From positions 112,950,480 through 113,014,479 of the forward strand of contig NC_083345.1 of the NCBI RefSeq assembly GCF_019175385.1: a stretch of DNA of 64,000 nucleotides, given 5' to 3'. This document shows, piece by piece, positions 1 through 12,120 of the stretch. The notes under the pieces are model-generated. The model did not search any database and was not told the origin of the DNA. It saw nothing but the letters and a program-made list of their open reading frames with translations. The position numbers and the translations under genes are program-made. Every line of letters starts with the position of its first letter. Within the stretch, counting starts at the first letter, position 1. This DNA comes from Lycium barbarum (taxonomy: Eukaryota > Streptophyta > Magnoliopsida > Solanales > Solanaceae).

Positions 1-64
1 TAAATGAGAGAATTTTGAATGTGCAATGTACGTCGTTCCATGTCCCACATCACAAGAAAACGAT

Positions 65-740
65 AGCCTTGCACATCCTATAATAAGCTACCTCCCCTTT
101 CTTCTCGTGAGGTTCATTTTTAGGACAAATTAAGCACACCATACCTCACAATTTGGCTGTGCAATAAACAATAAATACGCCAAACACTTAAAAAGATCAA
201 TTTTCAAAAAGTGGTAGTATGTTTAGATTAGGACCCAATAAGGCACGCTTAATCAGAAGCGTAGGATCCTCTCTAGTAAGATGCGGACTAGCCTTGCACA
301 TCCTATAATAAGCTACCTCCCCTTTCTTCTCGTGAGGTTCATTTTTAGGACAAATTAAGCACACCATACCTCACAATTTGGCTGTGCAATAAACAATAAA
401 TACGCCAAACACTTAAAAAGATCAATTTTCAAAAAGTGGGTAGTATGTTTAGATTAGGACCCAATAAGGCACGCTTAATCAGAAGCGTAGGATCCTCTCT
501 AGTAAGATGCGGACTAGCCTTGCACATCCTATAATAAGCTACCTCCCCTTTCTTCTCGTGAGGTTCATTTTTAGGACAAATTAAGCACACCATACCTCAC
601 AATTAAAAAGTGGGTAGTATGTTTAGATTAGGACCCGCCAAACACTTAAAAAGATCAATTTTCAAAAAGTGGGTAGTATGTTTAGATTAGGACCCAATAA
701 GGCACGCTTAATCAGAAGCGTAGGATCCTCTCTAGTAAGA
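65..740. repeat. Near-identical 225-bp tandem triplication
   Basis: Copies start at AGCCTTGCACATCC at about 65, 290 and 516 (periods 225 and 226). The first two are almost base-identical. The third has an internal rearrangement around 605-640, where a piece reading AAAAAGTGGGTAGTATG is spliced in before the usual order resumes. The high identity points to recent local duplication. Unit C shows a different local duplication of the same block (28889-29560). Confidence 0.9.
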
Positions 741-1995
741 TGCGGACTAGCGGGCACGCCTTTGGGGCCTCTCGTGCTTTACCCCGGATCCTCAATTGTT
801 TTTTTAATGCCTAGCAGAGCTCATCTAGAGCTGTGGCGTGCACAGTTCTGCCGAGAGTAGAGAGGCCTAACGGAATCCGCATTATTAGGCCCAATATCTA
901 ACATCCAAACCATTTTAATGCTCCACTTGGTCACAAGCCCGAGTTACTAGGCTCGGCATTTCATTATGTTAACTAATTATAATTAAATCCTAAACTAATT
1001 TTGTCCTAACTCGATGTGGGATTATGAGTAATATGCTGATAGCTTAATCCTCGGTGTTACAAATAGTTTCCTTAACGAAAAATTAGAGATAAAGGCAAAA
1101 TGATATATCTGTCAATTTATATTTATTTGGCTTATGAACAAATAAGTAATTAAAAGATGTTTGATAAACAAAAGAATTTAATAAACCCTCCAGCTTCATC
1201 TTTTTCCTCTTTTTAAATATTATATCCTAATTGCTGGATATTTCCTTTCCTTCCTGGTCTATCCTCTTTAAAACTTATTATCTACATTGCTAGCAATCAC
1301 AGAAAATTCCAGTGACTATTCTGCTATGATTTTTTTTTCTTCTATTAGAGTTAAAAACCTATAACTATTTTTAGCAGACTCAAGGATATAGCATGATGAA
1401 TAGCTGAAAAGGACGTTAGTGTGAAAGGAAAAAGAATTGGACCAATAGTACAGTAGACAACGTAGTTTTTCTTGCATTTTCTATGGCAATGCATGAGCAA
1501 AAAAGTTGGTCCCTTTCATTCATGAATATCAGGCATTACGAGGATATTTAACTTGTATTGAAATGTGTGACTATTTTATCTAAAAGTAGAGAAAGTGCAT
1601 GTTTACTACTCATGTGAAGGCGTGGTTTTTATTATGAGCAAAACATGGGCATTCTTTTGTTTTCCTCCCAATAATGGGTGATGGTGAGTCTCAAACATAG
1701 AACCTCTACCCTAATATGATGTTGAAATGTGTAACTAGTTCATCTAACAACTTAAGCTATTAGTGAAAGGACACTTTTAATCTCAATATGCCTCAAATGA
1801 TAAAATATGTAATGATTAAATACCATCACCGTTAATCTATCTATCTATATAGATACAATTATAAAAGTATGAAGTTCCAACATGAAATGTTAATATACAT
1901 TTTTACCTGTAAGAATAAATTTTATATTGAATAAAATTGTAATTTAATTTTCTAATATTTAGGACTTTGAAATCAACTTCAATATTACTTATTAA

Positions 1996-2267
1996 GAGCC
2001 CGTTTGGATTGGCTTATAAGTTGCTTGTAAATTGCTTATAAGCTGTTTTCAGCTTTTTTGAGTGTTTGGTTGGCTAGCTTAAAGTCATTTTGTGCTTAAA
2101 ATAAGCTCAAAAAAATAATTGGGCCCATTTGACTTAGCTTATCTAAAGCAGCTTATAAGCTGAAAACAGCTTATAAGCCAAAAAAAATAAGTTAGACTAC
2201 CCAACTTATTTTTTTTAGCTTATAAGTTGTTTGCAGCTTATAGGCGTAAGCCCATCCAAACAGGCTC
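1996..2267. mobile_element. Tourist-like (PIF/Harbinger) MITE, 272 bp
   Basis: Terminal inverted repeats are GAGCCCGTTTGGATTGGCTT on the left and, reverse-complemented, GAGCCTGTTTGGATGGGCTT on the right. The target site duplication is TAA on both sides (1993-1995 and 2268-2270). A TAA duplication with such termini is typical of Tourist-type MITEs. A second copy in the opposite orientation is at 51472-51734. There is no coding capacity. Confidence 0.85.
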
Positions 2268-2423
2268 TAAATCCTTTCTTATTACAAATAGATAAAAAGT
2301 TTTCATATTTAGGATTTTAAAAAGTAAGATTTTAATTACCTAGCAATAAAATATTTCTTTATTTGAACAATGTTACATAATTGTAATTCCTTATACGTAA
2401 CGTTTGAACTATATATATATATA

Positions 2424-3440
2424 CTAGCAAACTATGCTGGTGCGATGCACGGGGCCCAACATGATTAATTTGGTTATTCAATTTAGTTAGTCTTTATATG
2501 CAAAGGATACCGCGATTCTCCTTAGTGAGTCTCTATAATTTTTTTCTTTTCGTCTTATTTTTTCCCTTAATTTCTCAATTGTTGTTAATATTTGTCTTAT
2601 TTTAGTTATGTCCGCCTCTTTTTATATTTAGTAAGTTGACAATTCAAATATCCTACATGTCAAGTTTATAATCACAAGATTCAAAGGATATTTTATTACA
2701 TTATACACATTTTTAATTTAGGACCACAAGATAGTCTATCTTTATTTCTTAAACTCTGTGTTTAGTCAAACGCAGACACTTAAATTGAGACAGAGGGAGT
2801 ATATGCTAAATGAAGGAAATGAAAGGACAATTGAGACACTGCGGACACGTGGGAACTTAAAAAGTAAACACACAAGAGGTAGTATTAATGTTAAACTTCT
2901 GAAATGTACACATGTTACTCCTGGCTTAGAGTACAATTTCAGTTGCTTTTTGTACAACTTATTGTAGTTGTGTTCGTCCACTTGGGCGTTTGTTGTTAAA
3001 AAAAAAAAAGATTGTCTTATTTTGGTTATGTCCGCCTCTTTTTATATTTAGTAAGTTGACAATTCAAATATCCTACATGTTAAATTTATAATCACAAGAT
3101 TCAAAGGATATTTTATTATATTATGCACATTTTTAATTTAGAACCACAAGATTTGAAAGTCTATCTTTATTTCTTAAACTCCATGTCTAGTCAAACGTAG
3201 ACACTTAAATTGAGACAGAGGGAGTACATGCCAAATGAAGGAAATGAAAGGATAATTAAGACACTGCAGACCTGCGGTGACTTAAAAAGTAAACACACAA
3301 GAGGTAGAATTAATGTTCGACTTCTGAAATGTACAAATGTTAGTCTTGCTTAGAGTACAATTTCGAAGGGCTCTTCCGTCAATTCACATTGACGGGAAGC
3401 TCCTCTCTGTTCACTCTTATTAAGAGTAGTATTTTTTTTG
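2424..3440 (-). mobile_element. Helitron-like insertion with internal tandem duplication
   Basis: On the minus strand the left edge reads as a Helitron 3' end: a GTGC-ATC-GCAC hairpin (about 2440-2450) followed by a short run and CTAG at 2424-2427. Units B and C lack this roughly 1 kb. Inside are two diverged copies of a 350-bp segment, at 2594-2940 and 3014-3364, each with a MITE-like GAGACAGAGGGAGTA motif. The 5' terminus near 3440 (AATAAGAG region) is not resolved, so the class is tentative. Confidence 0.5.
2594..3364. repeat. 350-bp tandem duplication (2 copies)
   Basis: Copy 1 (2594-2940) and copy 2 (3014-3364) both run from GTCTTATTTT to GAGTACAATTTC with scattered substitutions, separated by a short A-rich spacer. 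ORFs in the first copy are not conserved in the second, so I read it as non-coding. Confidence 0.85.
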
Positions 3441-4044
3441 TATAATATTAAAAAATTACACTTAATAATAGTGAGAGAGAGATGGGAGGCGACGGGGGGT
3501 GGTGGCGGCTGCACGAGTCAATAACGCTAACGATTCTACAAACACAAACATCCAAAAGTGATATTGTTGTACCGATCTTTTTTACCCTTTTAAAATATAA
3601 TTTTTAGTGGATAAAAGTATAGTTATAGATAAATTTTTAAAAGTTGAATTGAACTAATATTAAAAATTTGAATAACAAGGAATATAAATTATTTCCTCTA
3701 GAATTGAGAAATAACAATAATTTCCACATAAGTCCTTACAGTTATAATAAAAAACGTGTAAGGACTTTGTGGGACATGATTTCTTCCTTTATTGAGCCAC
3801 CTCAATGTGATATCAACATTCATCATTATTCAGATGCTCTTCAACATATATATTTTTGAATTTTCAAAATTTACATTTATAATTAAACGAGTTCATTCAA
3901 ACCGGTCACTATCATTTGTGTCCTAATTTGAATACTGCATAACCATCGTTAAATTTTCAAGGTGTATATAAAAGATACATATTTTACATTCATTAATTCA
4001 GTGTAAACATTCGGTGCGAGTAAGTTTTTACTGAGCCAAAACAT

Positions 4045-4266
4045 TCATCCCCATCTGAATATTGCAGAAGTTCATGTAAGGCCAGCTCCAAATCTAGCAG
4101 CAGCAATGACATGTCCTGATTGCATCTTTCCACTCCGAACAGCTTCATCTAATGCCAAGGGAATGGATGCAGCACTTGTATTCCCATAATTTGCCACATT
4201 TGATATCACCCTCTCTGATGGCACCTCTAACCGTGTTGCTACACCATATATAATCCTTTGGTTTGC
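4045..4266 (-). pseudogene. KAS III terminal exon copy A (premature stop)
   Basis: This is a 222-nt copy of KAS III exon 9, exactly the same length as the functional exon and preceded by an intact CAG acceptor (4267-4269). It reads [20 protein letters not shown], then the NYGNTSAAS motif, then [11 protein letters not shown]. The next codon, Trp in the functional copy, is TGA, which removes the last nine residues. It also carries Asp-to-Tyr and Gly-to-Arg changes. No exons 1-8 precede it, so alone it cannot make an enzyme. It could only be used as an alternative terminal exon of the upstream gene. Confidence 0.9.
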
Positions 4267-4499
4267 CTGCACATATATAGAGTAGAAATAAGACTGAATA
4301 CATGTACTGCAGACTGCAGAGTAGAAGTAAGACTGAATACATGCAGGTTTGCTCAGTATACAAAGAATGAAGTTAAAGTCCAAAATGCAAACTATTTAGA
4401 CATCTAGGCTCATTGTTTCAAGAGAATAAAATGATAGATTAAGATGTTACTCAGAGAAATTAAAACTAGATGGTTGATGTGAAGAAGTGCTACTGGAGT

Positions 4500-4830
4500 G
4501 TTATGTTGATAGAAGAATGCCTATCAAAGTGAAAGGTAAGTTTTGCAGAACAGTTATATGACCGGTAAAGTTATATGATAGTGAATGTTGGGCCGCTAAT
4601 CCAACATATCCCCAAGATGCGGGTGCTAAGTTGAATGTATGGTCATATAAAAATAGATAAGATTACAAATGACCATATTTGCAAGAAGATGCAAGTAATA
4701 CTTATTGAGGACAAAGTGAGAGAAGTCCCTTGATTTGATTTGGTCATACGTCGGTCAATAGATGCATCGGTCTATAGGTGTGAAGATACGGTAAGTGACC
4801 GGCCAACACTCGGCGCCGTACAACATAGCT
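4500..4830 (+). pseudogene. Decayed LINE 3' coding remnant in unit A
   Basis: The plus strand retains decayed similarity to the C-terminal part of plant LINE reverse transcriptases, the stretch usually written as WMCGH, KIRNE, VEDK, REARLRWFGHV. Traces are ATGGTCATATAAAAATAGATAAGATTACAAATGAC with GAGGACAAAGTGAGAGAAG and TTTGGTCATACG. Stops and frameshifts interrupt every frame. The same remnant occurs in units B and C, so it predates the duplication. Confidence 0.6.
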
Positions 4831-5303
4831 GGTCTAACAACCACTCTAAAATTATTTATTTAGAGTTAAAAAGAAGATTTGAATGTTCCAAAAAGTGGTA
4901 ATATGTTAGATTAGAACCCAATAGGCATGCTTAATCAGAAGCGAAGGATCCTCTCTAGTAAGGATGTGGGCTAGTGGCGCCATTTGGACCATTAGTTATT
5001 TCCCGCAGCCTTTGGGGCCTCTCGCGCTTTACCCAGAATTCTTAATTGATTTTTTAAAGGCAAAAAACGTATATATACATAGTAAGAGGGTATATTTACA
5101 AAACATGACGATACTCTTCAGTTTCAAAATATATCAATAGATTTCTTACAAAATCTATACGAATGAGGTATATTAAAAAGAAGCAAATAAAACACAGTAA
5201 ATAACGTGAGGAAACTGCCCTTATTTTATCCATTTTTATCTCCCATTCAAAATTAAGAGATATTGTTCCCTAATTTTCTCCAACTTTTGCTCCCTTATTT
5301 TTA

Positions 5304-5669
5304 GCCTGTTTGGCCAAGCTTATAAAAACAACTTATTTTAAAAAGTACTTTTTTTCAAAAGTATTTTTGGCTAAAAGCAGTTTGTGTTTGACCAATTAAT
5401 TTAAAAAGTACTTTTGAGCAACAATTAGTATTTGGCCAAGCTTTTAAAAAGTGTTTCTAAGTGTATTTTTCTCAAAAGTAATTTTCAAAAAAGTGCTTTT
5501 GGGCAAAAACTATTTTTTTTAGCTTCTGAAAAACTGCTTCTGCTACTCCCCAAAAGCACTTATTTTCTCTCAAAAGCTTGGCCAAACACCTCACTTTTTT
5601 TAAAATAAGCACTTATTGAAAAAAAAAAAAAAAACTTTTGGGGGGGAAAATAAGCTTGGCCAAACAGGT
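5304..5669. mobile_element. MITE with CCTGTTTGGCCAAGCTT termini
   Basis: The left end GCCTGTTTGGCCAAGCTTAT and the right end (reverse-complemented AACCTGTTTGGCCAAGCTTAT) form inverted repeats. The interior is a folded, A/T-rich sequence with AAAAGTACTTTT and AAAAGTGCTTTT motifs. Its flanks, 5225-5296 and 5676-5742, are near-identical copies of one another, so the host sequence was duplicated either before or with the insertion. It has no ORF. Confidence 0.7.
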
Positions 5670-6420
5670 TATTTATCCCCTTTTCTCTCCCCATTCAAAA
5701 TAAAGAGATATTATTCCCTAATTTTCTCCAACTTTTGCTCGAAAAGTTTATTCTAATCGGTTATTCTCTCATTCAAAATTCATACACAATCATTTTCTCG
5801 GTATGAATCAGATTCCATACAAAGTTCGTTATAATTTTTGTAATTGATCCAAATCAAATTTCATACAAAGTTCATACACCTGAAAACAAATATGTATAAA
5901 TTTTGTATGCAATATGTATACTGTATAGATTCGTTATAATTTTTATGTATGAAATATGTATAAAAGTTATATGTTTATTTTGATTATGATAAAGTACATA
6001 TAAATTGTATAAAATCTGATCAAAGTGTGTATAAATTATGAGAAAATATTTATAATAAATCTGTAATTGATATAAACCAGATTCCATACAAAGTTCATAC
6101 ACCTGAAAATAAATATGTATAAATTTTTGTAACGATGGAAGATCGAGTGAAATAAAACTGTGACATGCCTCCATATTCATCAATTGAGACCATTAGAAGA
6201 TTAGAATAATCTCTCTTGTATGACCTTGCCTCCATTTTTTATTGGATAATTCCAAAAAGAAGGGAGATTTATTATATAAATGCAAAGGGGATATATGAGT
6301 ATTAATAAGGGCAAAAGACGTATATGTAAATGTTAAAATTGATGGAGAATTGTTCGTCGATGAAACTAAAGTCGTATCATACTAGGAGAGAAGATAAATT
6401 TTAGGTTTCTATCAACAGCT

Positions 6421-6423
<3 letters not shown>

Positions 6424-6461
<38 letters not shown>
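6424..6461. repeat. (AG)n microsatellite
   Basis: Uninterrupted AG dinucleotide run of about 19 repeats. Confidence 0.95.
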
Positions 6462-6464
<3 letters not shown>

Positions 6465-6965
6465 TTTTTTGAAAAGAAGAAGAAGCTAATTGGTAATTAT
6501 CCTAAAATTAAGCCCACATTTAAAAAGAACCCAAAATTGTAGGTATCCCATTAAGCCCAAATCTGATATACTTTATAATTTTGTTGGTATGTTTTGTAAA
6601 TAAGAAAAAATATCCTTATATTTTCTAATATAGAGTCTTAAGTAGTATTATTAGGTCATTTTCTTATTTTTTTTTAATGCTACCAGCTCGTCTAGAGACG
6701 TGGCGTGCACGATTCTATCGAGAGTAGAGAGGCCCAACGCTCCGCATTATTGGCCCATTATCTAATATCCAAACCACTTTAATGCCCCACTTGGTCACAA
6801 GCCCACGTTACTAGGCTCGATATATATAATCATGCCCACTAATTATAATTAAAGGTTAAACTAATTTTGTCCTAACTCGATGTGGGATTAAGAGTAATAT
6901 GTTGATGGCTTAATACAGTGACTATTATGCTATAATTCTTCATTTTTTTCTATTAGAGTCAGAAA

Positions 6966-7604
6966 TGAATAGGGCAAAATCCGTAGACACCAAATGGACG
7001 TATCAAAAGATGACACGTGGCGATGGTGACAGGTCAGATTCAAGTCAGCAAGCAAGGGGCTCTGAGAAAGCATAACGACGGTCCGGAGAAGTAATTTGGT
7101 AACCGTTACTGGGGACAGAAACTGTAAAGGGTCCGAAGAAGCATGCCAACTCACTGGTCAAACGTCATTCAATGCAGCCATTACAAGAAGACTTTTCACC
7201 TCCCATGAGATTTTAATAGGCATTATTGTCATCTTTATTGCCATCATTACTACGACATTAATTTGTAATATTAATCGGGGCACGATTCATGGAACTTTTA
7301 CCCATAACTCTAGTATAAATAGAGGTATTCATTCTATTGTAAGGCATCTGAAATACACATACAAAATATTAATATTATTCTTAGCATTCGCTATTTCTTG
7401 CTTAATTCATTGAAGTTATAGTGATTCACCACCCGGAGACTCTAACTCGAAGCTTCTCCAAGGACCAGGCTACATATCTAGCTTATGCTTTACTTTCACT
7501 TGTCTTGTTAATTATTGCTTGCTATTTCATAATTTTGGTTACATTGATCCACGTGTCCTTGACCACGTGTACAAATTCAGCTGTACCGATTTTACAAGTA
7601 AACA
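6966..7604 (+). repeat. 5' LTR of the nested element, 639 bp
   Basis: It begins TGAATAGGGCAAAATCCG and ends TTTTACAAGTAAACA. A TATA box, TATAAATA at 7314-7321, sits where a U3/R boundary would be expected and is conserved in the 3' LTR at 22411-22418. ORFs inside the LTR are also found in the 3' LTR only with changes that break them, so they are not genes. Confidence 0.9.
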
Positions 7605-7624
7605 GTTTGGCGCCCACCGTGAGA
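7605..7624 (+). other. Primer binding site region of the nested element
   Basis: Directly after the LTR terminal CA comes GTTTGGCGCCCACCGTGAG. Gypsy elements of the Tat group commonly carry TGGCGCC-type sites rather than the initiator-Met type. This is the expected place for tRNA-primed minus-strand synthesis. Confidence 0.6.
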
Positions 7625-7708
7625 CCAGGACAATTGTGGTATCATTTTGATCCTGTCAATTACACTAATTCTCTTTAATTCATGCTATTAGAATCAATTG
7701 CTGCAGAT

Positions 7709-9180
7709 ATGACAAAAACTACTGATGACCAAACTCATCTCCCTATCGAAAACAACGATGGAATAACTACTCCGTAAAACAGTCTAAATCAACGTGTTAC
7801 AGAGGAAACAACACCAACTGACAAAAACCCTGAAGAAGTAATGTAGATCGTGAGGGAGTAGCAGCGGTCAATGATGGAGGAGATGAAATTCATGAGGAAA
7901 CCTATCTCAACACTTTTTGGCAATCCAAACGCCGGAGTCAGAAGGCCCAGGGGACTCCTCCGACACCAACTACCGGAAATAATACACCCAGTGGAGACCG
8001 AATAGAGGATAGAACCATTGGGATTGAAGACGCATTCGGGAGTAAGTCCGTCCCAGATGATCCTTTTCGGGCACAAGTCTTGCAGTTTATGAAAGACATC
8101 ACTGATAGATGAACAAAAGCGCTAAGAAAGCGCAAAAGAACACAAAGGAGCTTTAGGCAAGTATGGATCAAATCTCGGGGGCTTTGTCGGCCCTTGAGGG
8201 TTAGAATGCCAAAAAGCATATTCAGTTAGATTATAAACCAGAAGCTACCCTGTAGTTGATCCCCAAGAAATTTGAGATGTCGGACTTCCCCAAGTATGAC
8301 GGGACAATAGATCCGCAGGAGCACATAATGGCCTACACCATAGCTGTCGAGGGAGATGATATGAAACTAAATGAGATCGAATCGGTCTTGATCAAGAAAT
8401 TCAGCGAGACATTAGCTAAAGGGGCTTTAACTTGGTATTCTCTTTTGCCCGAACACTCTATTGATTCATTTGCTATGCTTGCAGATATGTTTATTAAAGC
8501 ACATGCTGGAGCCTGGAAAGTGCGAACGCGAAAGATAGACATCTTTCACATAACGCAAGGGGGGACTGAGTTGCTAACTGACTTTGTCACCCGATTCCAG
8601 AAGGAAATGATGTTGTTGCCCGTGGTTCCGGATGAATGGGTAGCTGAGGCTTTCACTATGGGTCTCAACCCTCTGAGTTCGGATGCTTCACGAAAACTCA
8701 AGGAAAATTTGCTAGAGCTCCAGGTAACAATGTGGGAAAATGTTCACAATCGGTATACGTCGAAGATTCGCGTAGTATATGATTAAGTAAACATATCGAC
8801 ATCTTCTAAGGCCCAAAATCACAGACAACTGAACTTTGATCAGAGGCATTCCAGACACCGGTTTAAACCATACCCGTTAGGACCATGGACTGACAGGAGG
8901 CAGGATTGTTTTCGAAGCGAGTCACCAGAAAATGACTTAGATGAAGAGCAATAATGTCTACAAATACTGTGGATTGTCACAATAAGTACCAGAAGCATTT
9001 GAAGATGGCTCCAGGATGGTAAAAAAAAGGCATTGTTCCTAAAGGAATCCTATCCGTTAAAGATACTAGAGATAGTTCAAACTGGCTCCGGAATAAAGCA
9101 AAGGGCTGGGGACTGCCAAGTCAACCCCGAACAAAATGGAAGGAACCAGAATCGAGAACCGGCTAGACCCAATAGATGTC
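7709..9180 (+). pseudogene. Degraded gag of the nested LTR element
   Basis: The longest open stretch is 8256-8786, with its first ATG at 8277. It reads SDFPKYDGTIDPQEHI, then GALTWYSLLPEHSIDSF, then FVTRFQKEMM, the pattern of the retrotransposon gag family (PYDG or KYDG, W near the middle, F-x-x-F). Upstream, from MTKTTDDQTHL at 7709, the same style continues through several stops. Downstream it decays within about 400 bp (HSRHRFKPYPLGPW) without a zinc knuckle I can confirm. Protease, RT and integrase are absent. It is non-functional. Confidence 0.8.
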
Positions 9181-11869
9181 AGCACAGGCGCAATTCTCTA
9201 ACAATGTACTTTTGTTCATTTCCTGTAAATTGTCGTATATGTAAAGTTTTAAACACTTGTGTATGTTCAAGGAATGGAATAAAGAAAAACTTGAACCTTC
9301 TAAACATTCTCGTATATATCCGAGTGAAACAAAATCATTCGTAGATTTGCTCAAACTTGAAAGCAAATGAGGATTACGAATCCAAACAATTGTGCCCAAA
9401 TGAACAGGAGACATCCTCTTCATAAGCACCGAAACATAAAGGCCCTCTCTTATGGAACCGTCTAGTTAAATGGCTAAAAGATCGGATGAAAAATTCCTGG
9501 TCATTAACATCCCCGGCTTCCAAGGCTGTGAGATTATAAAAGTTTCGGGTATAACTAAAAACCCTAGAGTCAGGAACTCTAAAATTAAAAGTTTCGGGGA
9601 AAACTAAAAACCCAAGAGTCAAAACTCAAAGATTATAAGTTTCGGGTGAACACTAAAAACCCAAGATCAAGCTTTCTGTGGTGGTGGTACTTTTTAAACA
9701 GCAACCGACCGTTGATGGTAGAAAAATCAGTGGTGGAGTTTTGATATGAATCCCTAAGTACTGCATTCTTTTTTCCTTCGCCCATTTTTTTGTTATATCC
9801 CGCAATTTTGCATATTCAAAAAAAAAATTGAAATAATTATGACAAGTGAAGGACAAGGTCATATTTTGATTTTGTTCAATATATAAGTTGTTCATGGAAA
9901 ATATTGGTTTGGAAATATGGGAGGAGGCCAAGGGCGAAATTGGAATTTCGGAAATTAGTTTCGGGAATTACAAATAAGATCCGTAAATTAATTGGGCTCA
10001 AGAAAGATGGAAAAATTGAGGCCCAAGAGTTGAGGGGTGGCTGGCCATAGTGCCAAGGCCCAAGCCCATGGAATTTTTTTTTTTTCCATGTGATAAATAT
10101 GAAAAATGGCCATAAACTTCTTCATTTTTTAAGAACTTTCAAGAAAGAGAATGGAGAGCCAAGAACAAGGGGCCATTTCGGCCAAGAGAGGGAGAAGATG
10201 AAGATCAAAAATCTTGATCAAAAAATTTATTTCTTTTAGTATTCCTACTAATTCAAGGGTCCTCTTCAACGTGGTATAATTGTTGAAACAAGAGAACCGC
10301 TCTTTGTCGCAAAATCACAACCCTAGCTAAGTGAGGGAGTTGAAGAAGAAAGGTAAGATTTTATCATCTTTTATATGTTATGAAGGTTTGTTTACGTTGT
10401 AGTATGTGGAAATGGATGAAATTCATGGAAATATGGATGTTGGAGTCTTGGCCGTGTGGTATGTGTGTTGTGTAGGAAGAATGAATAAATTTCTATGTAG
10501 CAATTTGATTGTTGTTAATATGTATTCTATGAGGAGAATGAGGGCTTGGTGGTTTAAATTGATGTTGGAATGATTACGGGCTGATTTGCAAGTTAATATG
10601 ATCTTGGTGTCGTTTCTTTAATTGTAAGAATAATGTTGTTAACATATGTGTTGTGGAGATAGTTCATGAATTTGGAAGCAAGAAATGCATTAAAAATTTG
10701 TTTCTAGGGAAGTTGGAGAGTTTTTGGGTGGATTATGGTTTGGTGGAACTTTTGCATATTTTGTAGAATAATGGAAAATGTTCTTGAATTGTATTTGAAT
10801 GGTCTTGAATTAGTGAATAAACATAAAAACGTTGACGTTAGTTTGATAATGTGAAGTTGGGATGGAAGTTGTTGAATTATGTAGAAAAGAAGACTATTTA
10901 TATTATAATGTATTTTGTGATGATGGTTGATGTTGTTGGTATTGTTGGGTTGTTGTTGTTGTTGATATTTTGGGCCGAGATGATTCTCGGGGGCGTTGAA
11001 TTTACAGGGGAAATGCTGCCGAAATTTCGGTAGACAATATGAATTTAAGCTTGAAACTTACATTTGGCAACTATGACCAATTGTAGATTTTGGACGAAAC
11101 GGGGATTGAGTTTGGACGAGCGTAAGGCGCAAGTGAGGTATGTAAAGCTATCCCTTTTCTTCTCTTGGCATGTCCTAGGTGTACTAGATTCGGATTTGAG
11201 CCTCGTAGGTTATTCTGCTCATGGGAATGCGAGTCTGAATTTTTGGTACTATTCATTCAGCACAATTGAATTATAGCCCTTAAGTTTTGTTGGAAAACTG
11301 TTCAAACATCCATAACCCGTACAGGCGTGGTAGGCTCTCTTTGAAACCTACATGGACGACTCCATAGAGTCCAATGTTTGTAATTTATATCCGCCACCTC
11401 GACTTGACCCGAGGTGGGCCCACAAGTTCCGAAACTTCCTACGTTTGTCTCACTTGAGCTATTTTTGTATGATATAAAAGTAAGACTTTCGTCTATGAAT
11501 CTAAGACTCCGTTTGATTCGTTCCATAAGTCATTGGAAAGCTCCTTAATGTGAATATCCTGATGTGAGCATGTAATTCGATATAAGGAGTCTGCTATGAG
11601 TAATCTGATATAGGTATGTTGACAGAAACATCCTGACACAGGTAATCTGATATAAGTATCCGAAATAAGTATTCGGTTATAAATAATCCGTTACGAATAT
11701 CCTGGTAATACATTCGATTCCTTCATCGGGTTTTAATTTATGTGCACCTAGTTTCTTACTAATCCGCTCATATATATGCTATGATCCCTTTCACCGAGTT
11801 CCGGGCCGATATGTATCGTGTGTATGGTTCGCCGAGTCCCTTGTCTAGGAGTCAGGTTCCATGTATGTA

Positions 11870-12120
11870 ATTTCGAAGTATGATGGGTCCGGCTCCGGGG
11901 TACTGTGGTATATGTCCGTCCCCGGTTGCCGTGTATATGGAGTATGATGTGTTCGGTTCCGGAGCACTGTGGTATATGTCCGTCTCCGGTTACCGTGTAC
12001 GGTTCTGGGGTACTGTGGTATATGTCCGTCCCCAGTTACTGTGTATATGGATTATGATGTGACTGGTCCCCGGGTTCTCGTGGTATATGTCTGGTTCCCG
12101 AGATACCGTATACATGTTAT
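11870..12120 (+). repeat. Minisatellite of about 65 bp, four copies, inside solo LTR
   Basis: Repeated core ACTGTGGTATATGTCCGT followed by a GGTT(G/A)CCGTGTATATGG segment. Copies are diverged and the last (GTTCTCGTGGTATATGTCTG) is the most altered. Overlapping ORFs in both strands follow from the repeat and are not conserved. Confidence 0.8.

Larger units (their letters stand above)
1..4870 (-). repeat. Tandem duplication unit A (distal copy of KAS III intron 8 end and exon 9 region)
   Basis: Read on the plus strand, the unit runs from GTGCAATGTACGTCGTTCC near position 20 through a block with TCCTAACTCGATGTGGGATT, a block with TTTTTCTTGCATTTTCTATG, the exon 9 copy, and a decayed LINE end. 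The same blocks in the same order occur at 28581-32390 and, heavily interrupted, at 4871-28580. The left edge lies outside the window. About 1 kb (roughly 2424-3440) has no counterpart in unit C and is an insertion with a Helitron-like terminus. The strand follows the KAS III exon copy. Confidence 0.85.
5058..6669. mobile_element. Unclassified 1.6-kb insertion in unit B
   Basis: Units A and C read directly through TGATTTTTTAATGCTACC. Here 1.6 kb intervenes, flanked by TTTTTTAA at 5050-5057 and 6670-6677, a possible 8-bp target duplication in low-complexity sequence. Inside are a MITE (5304-5669) flanked by two copies of TTCCCTAATTTTCTCCAACT, an AT-rich run with TATGTATAAATTTT motifs, and an (AG)n tract. 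The start (GGCAAAAAACGTATATATAC) recurs imperfectly at about 6307. I recognise no protein. Confidence 0.5.

Noticed and set aside
7096..7413. 105-residue ORF with hydrophobic IIVIFIAIITTTLIC stretch
   Set aside because: Lies wholly in the 5' LTR; the same sequence in the 3' LTR (22131-22415) has a different start and end. It is LTR sequence, not a membrane protein gene.
8333..8542. Minus-strand ORF opposite gag
   Set aside because: Shadow of the gag reading frame on the plus strand.
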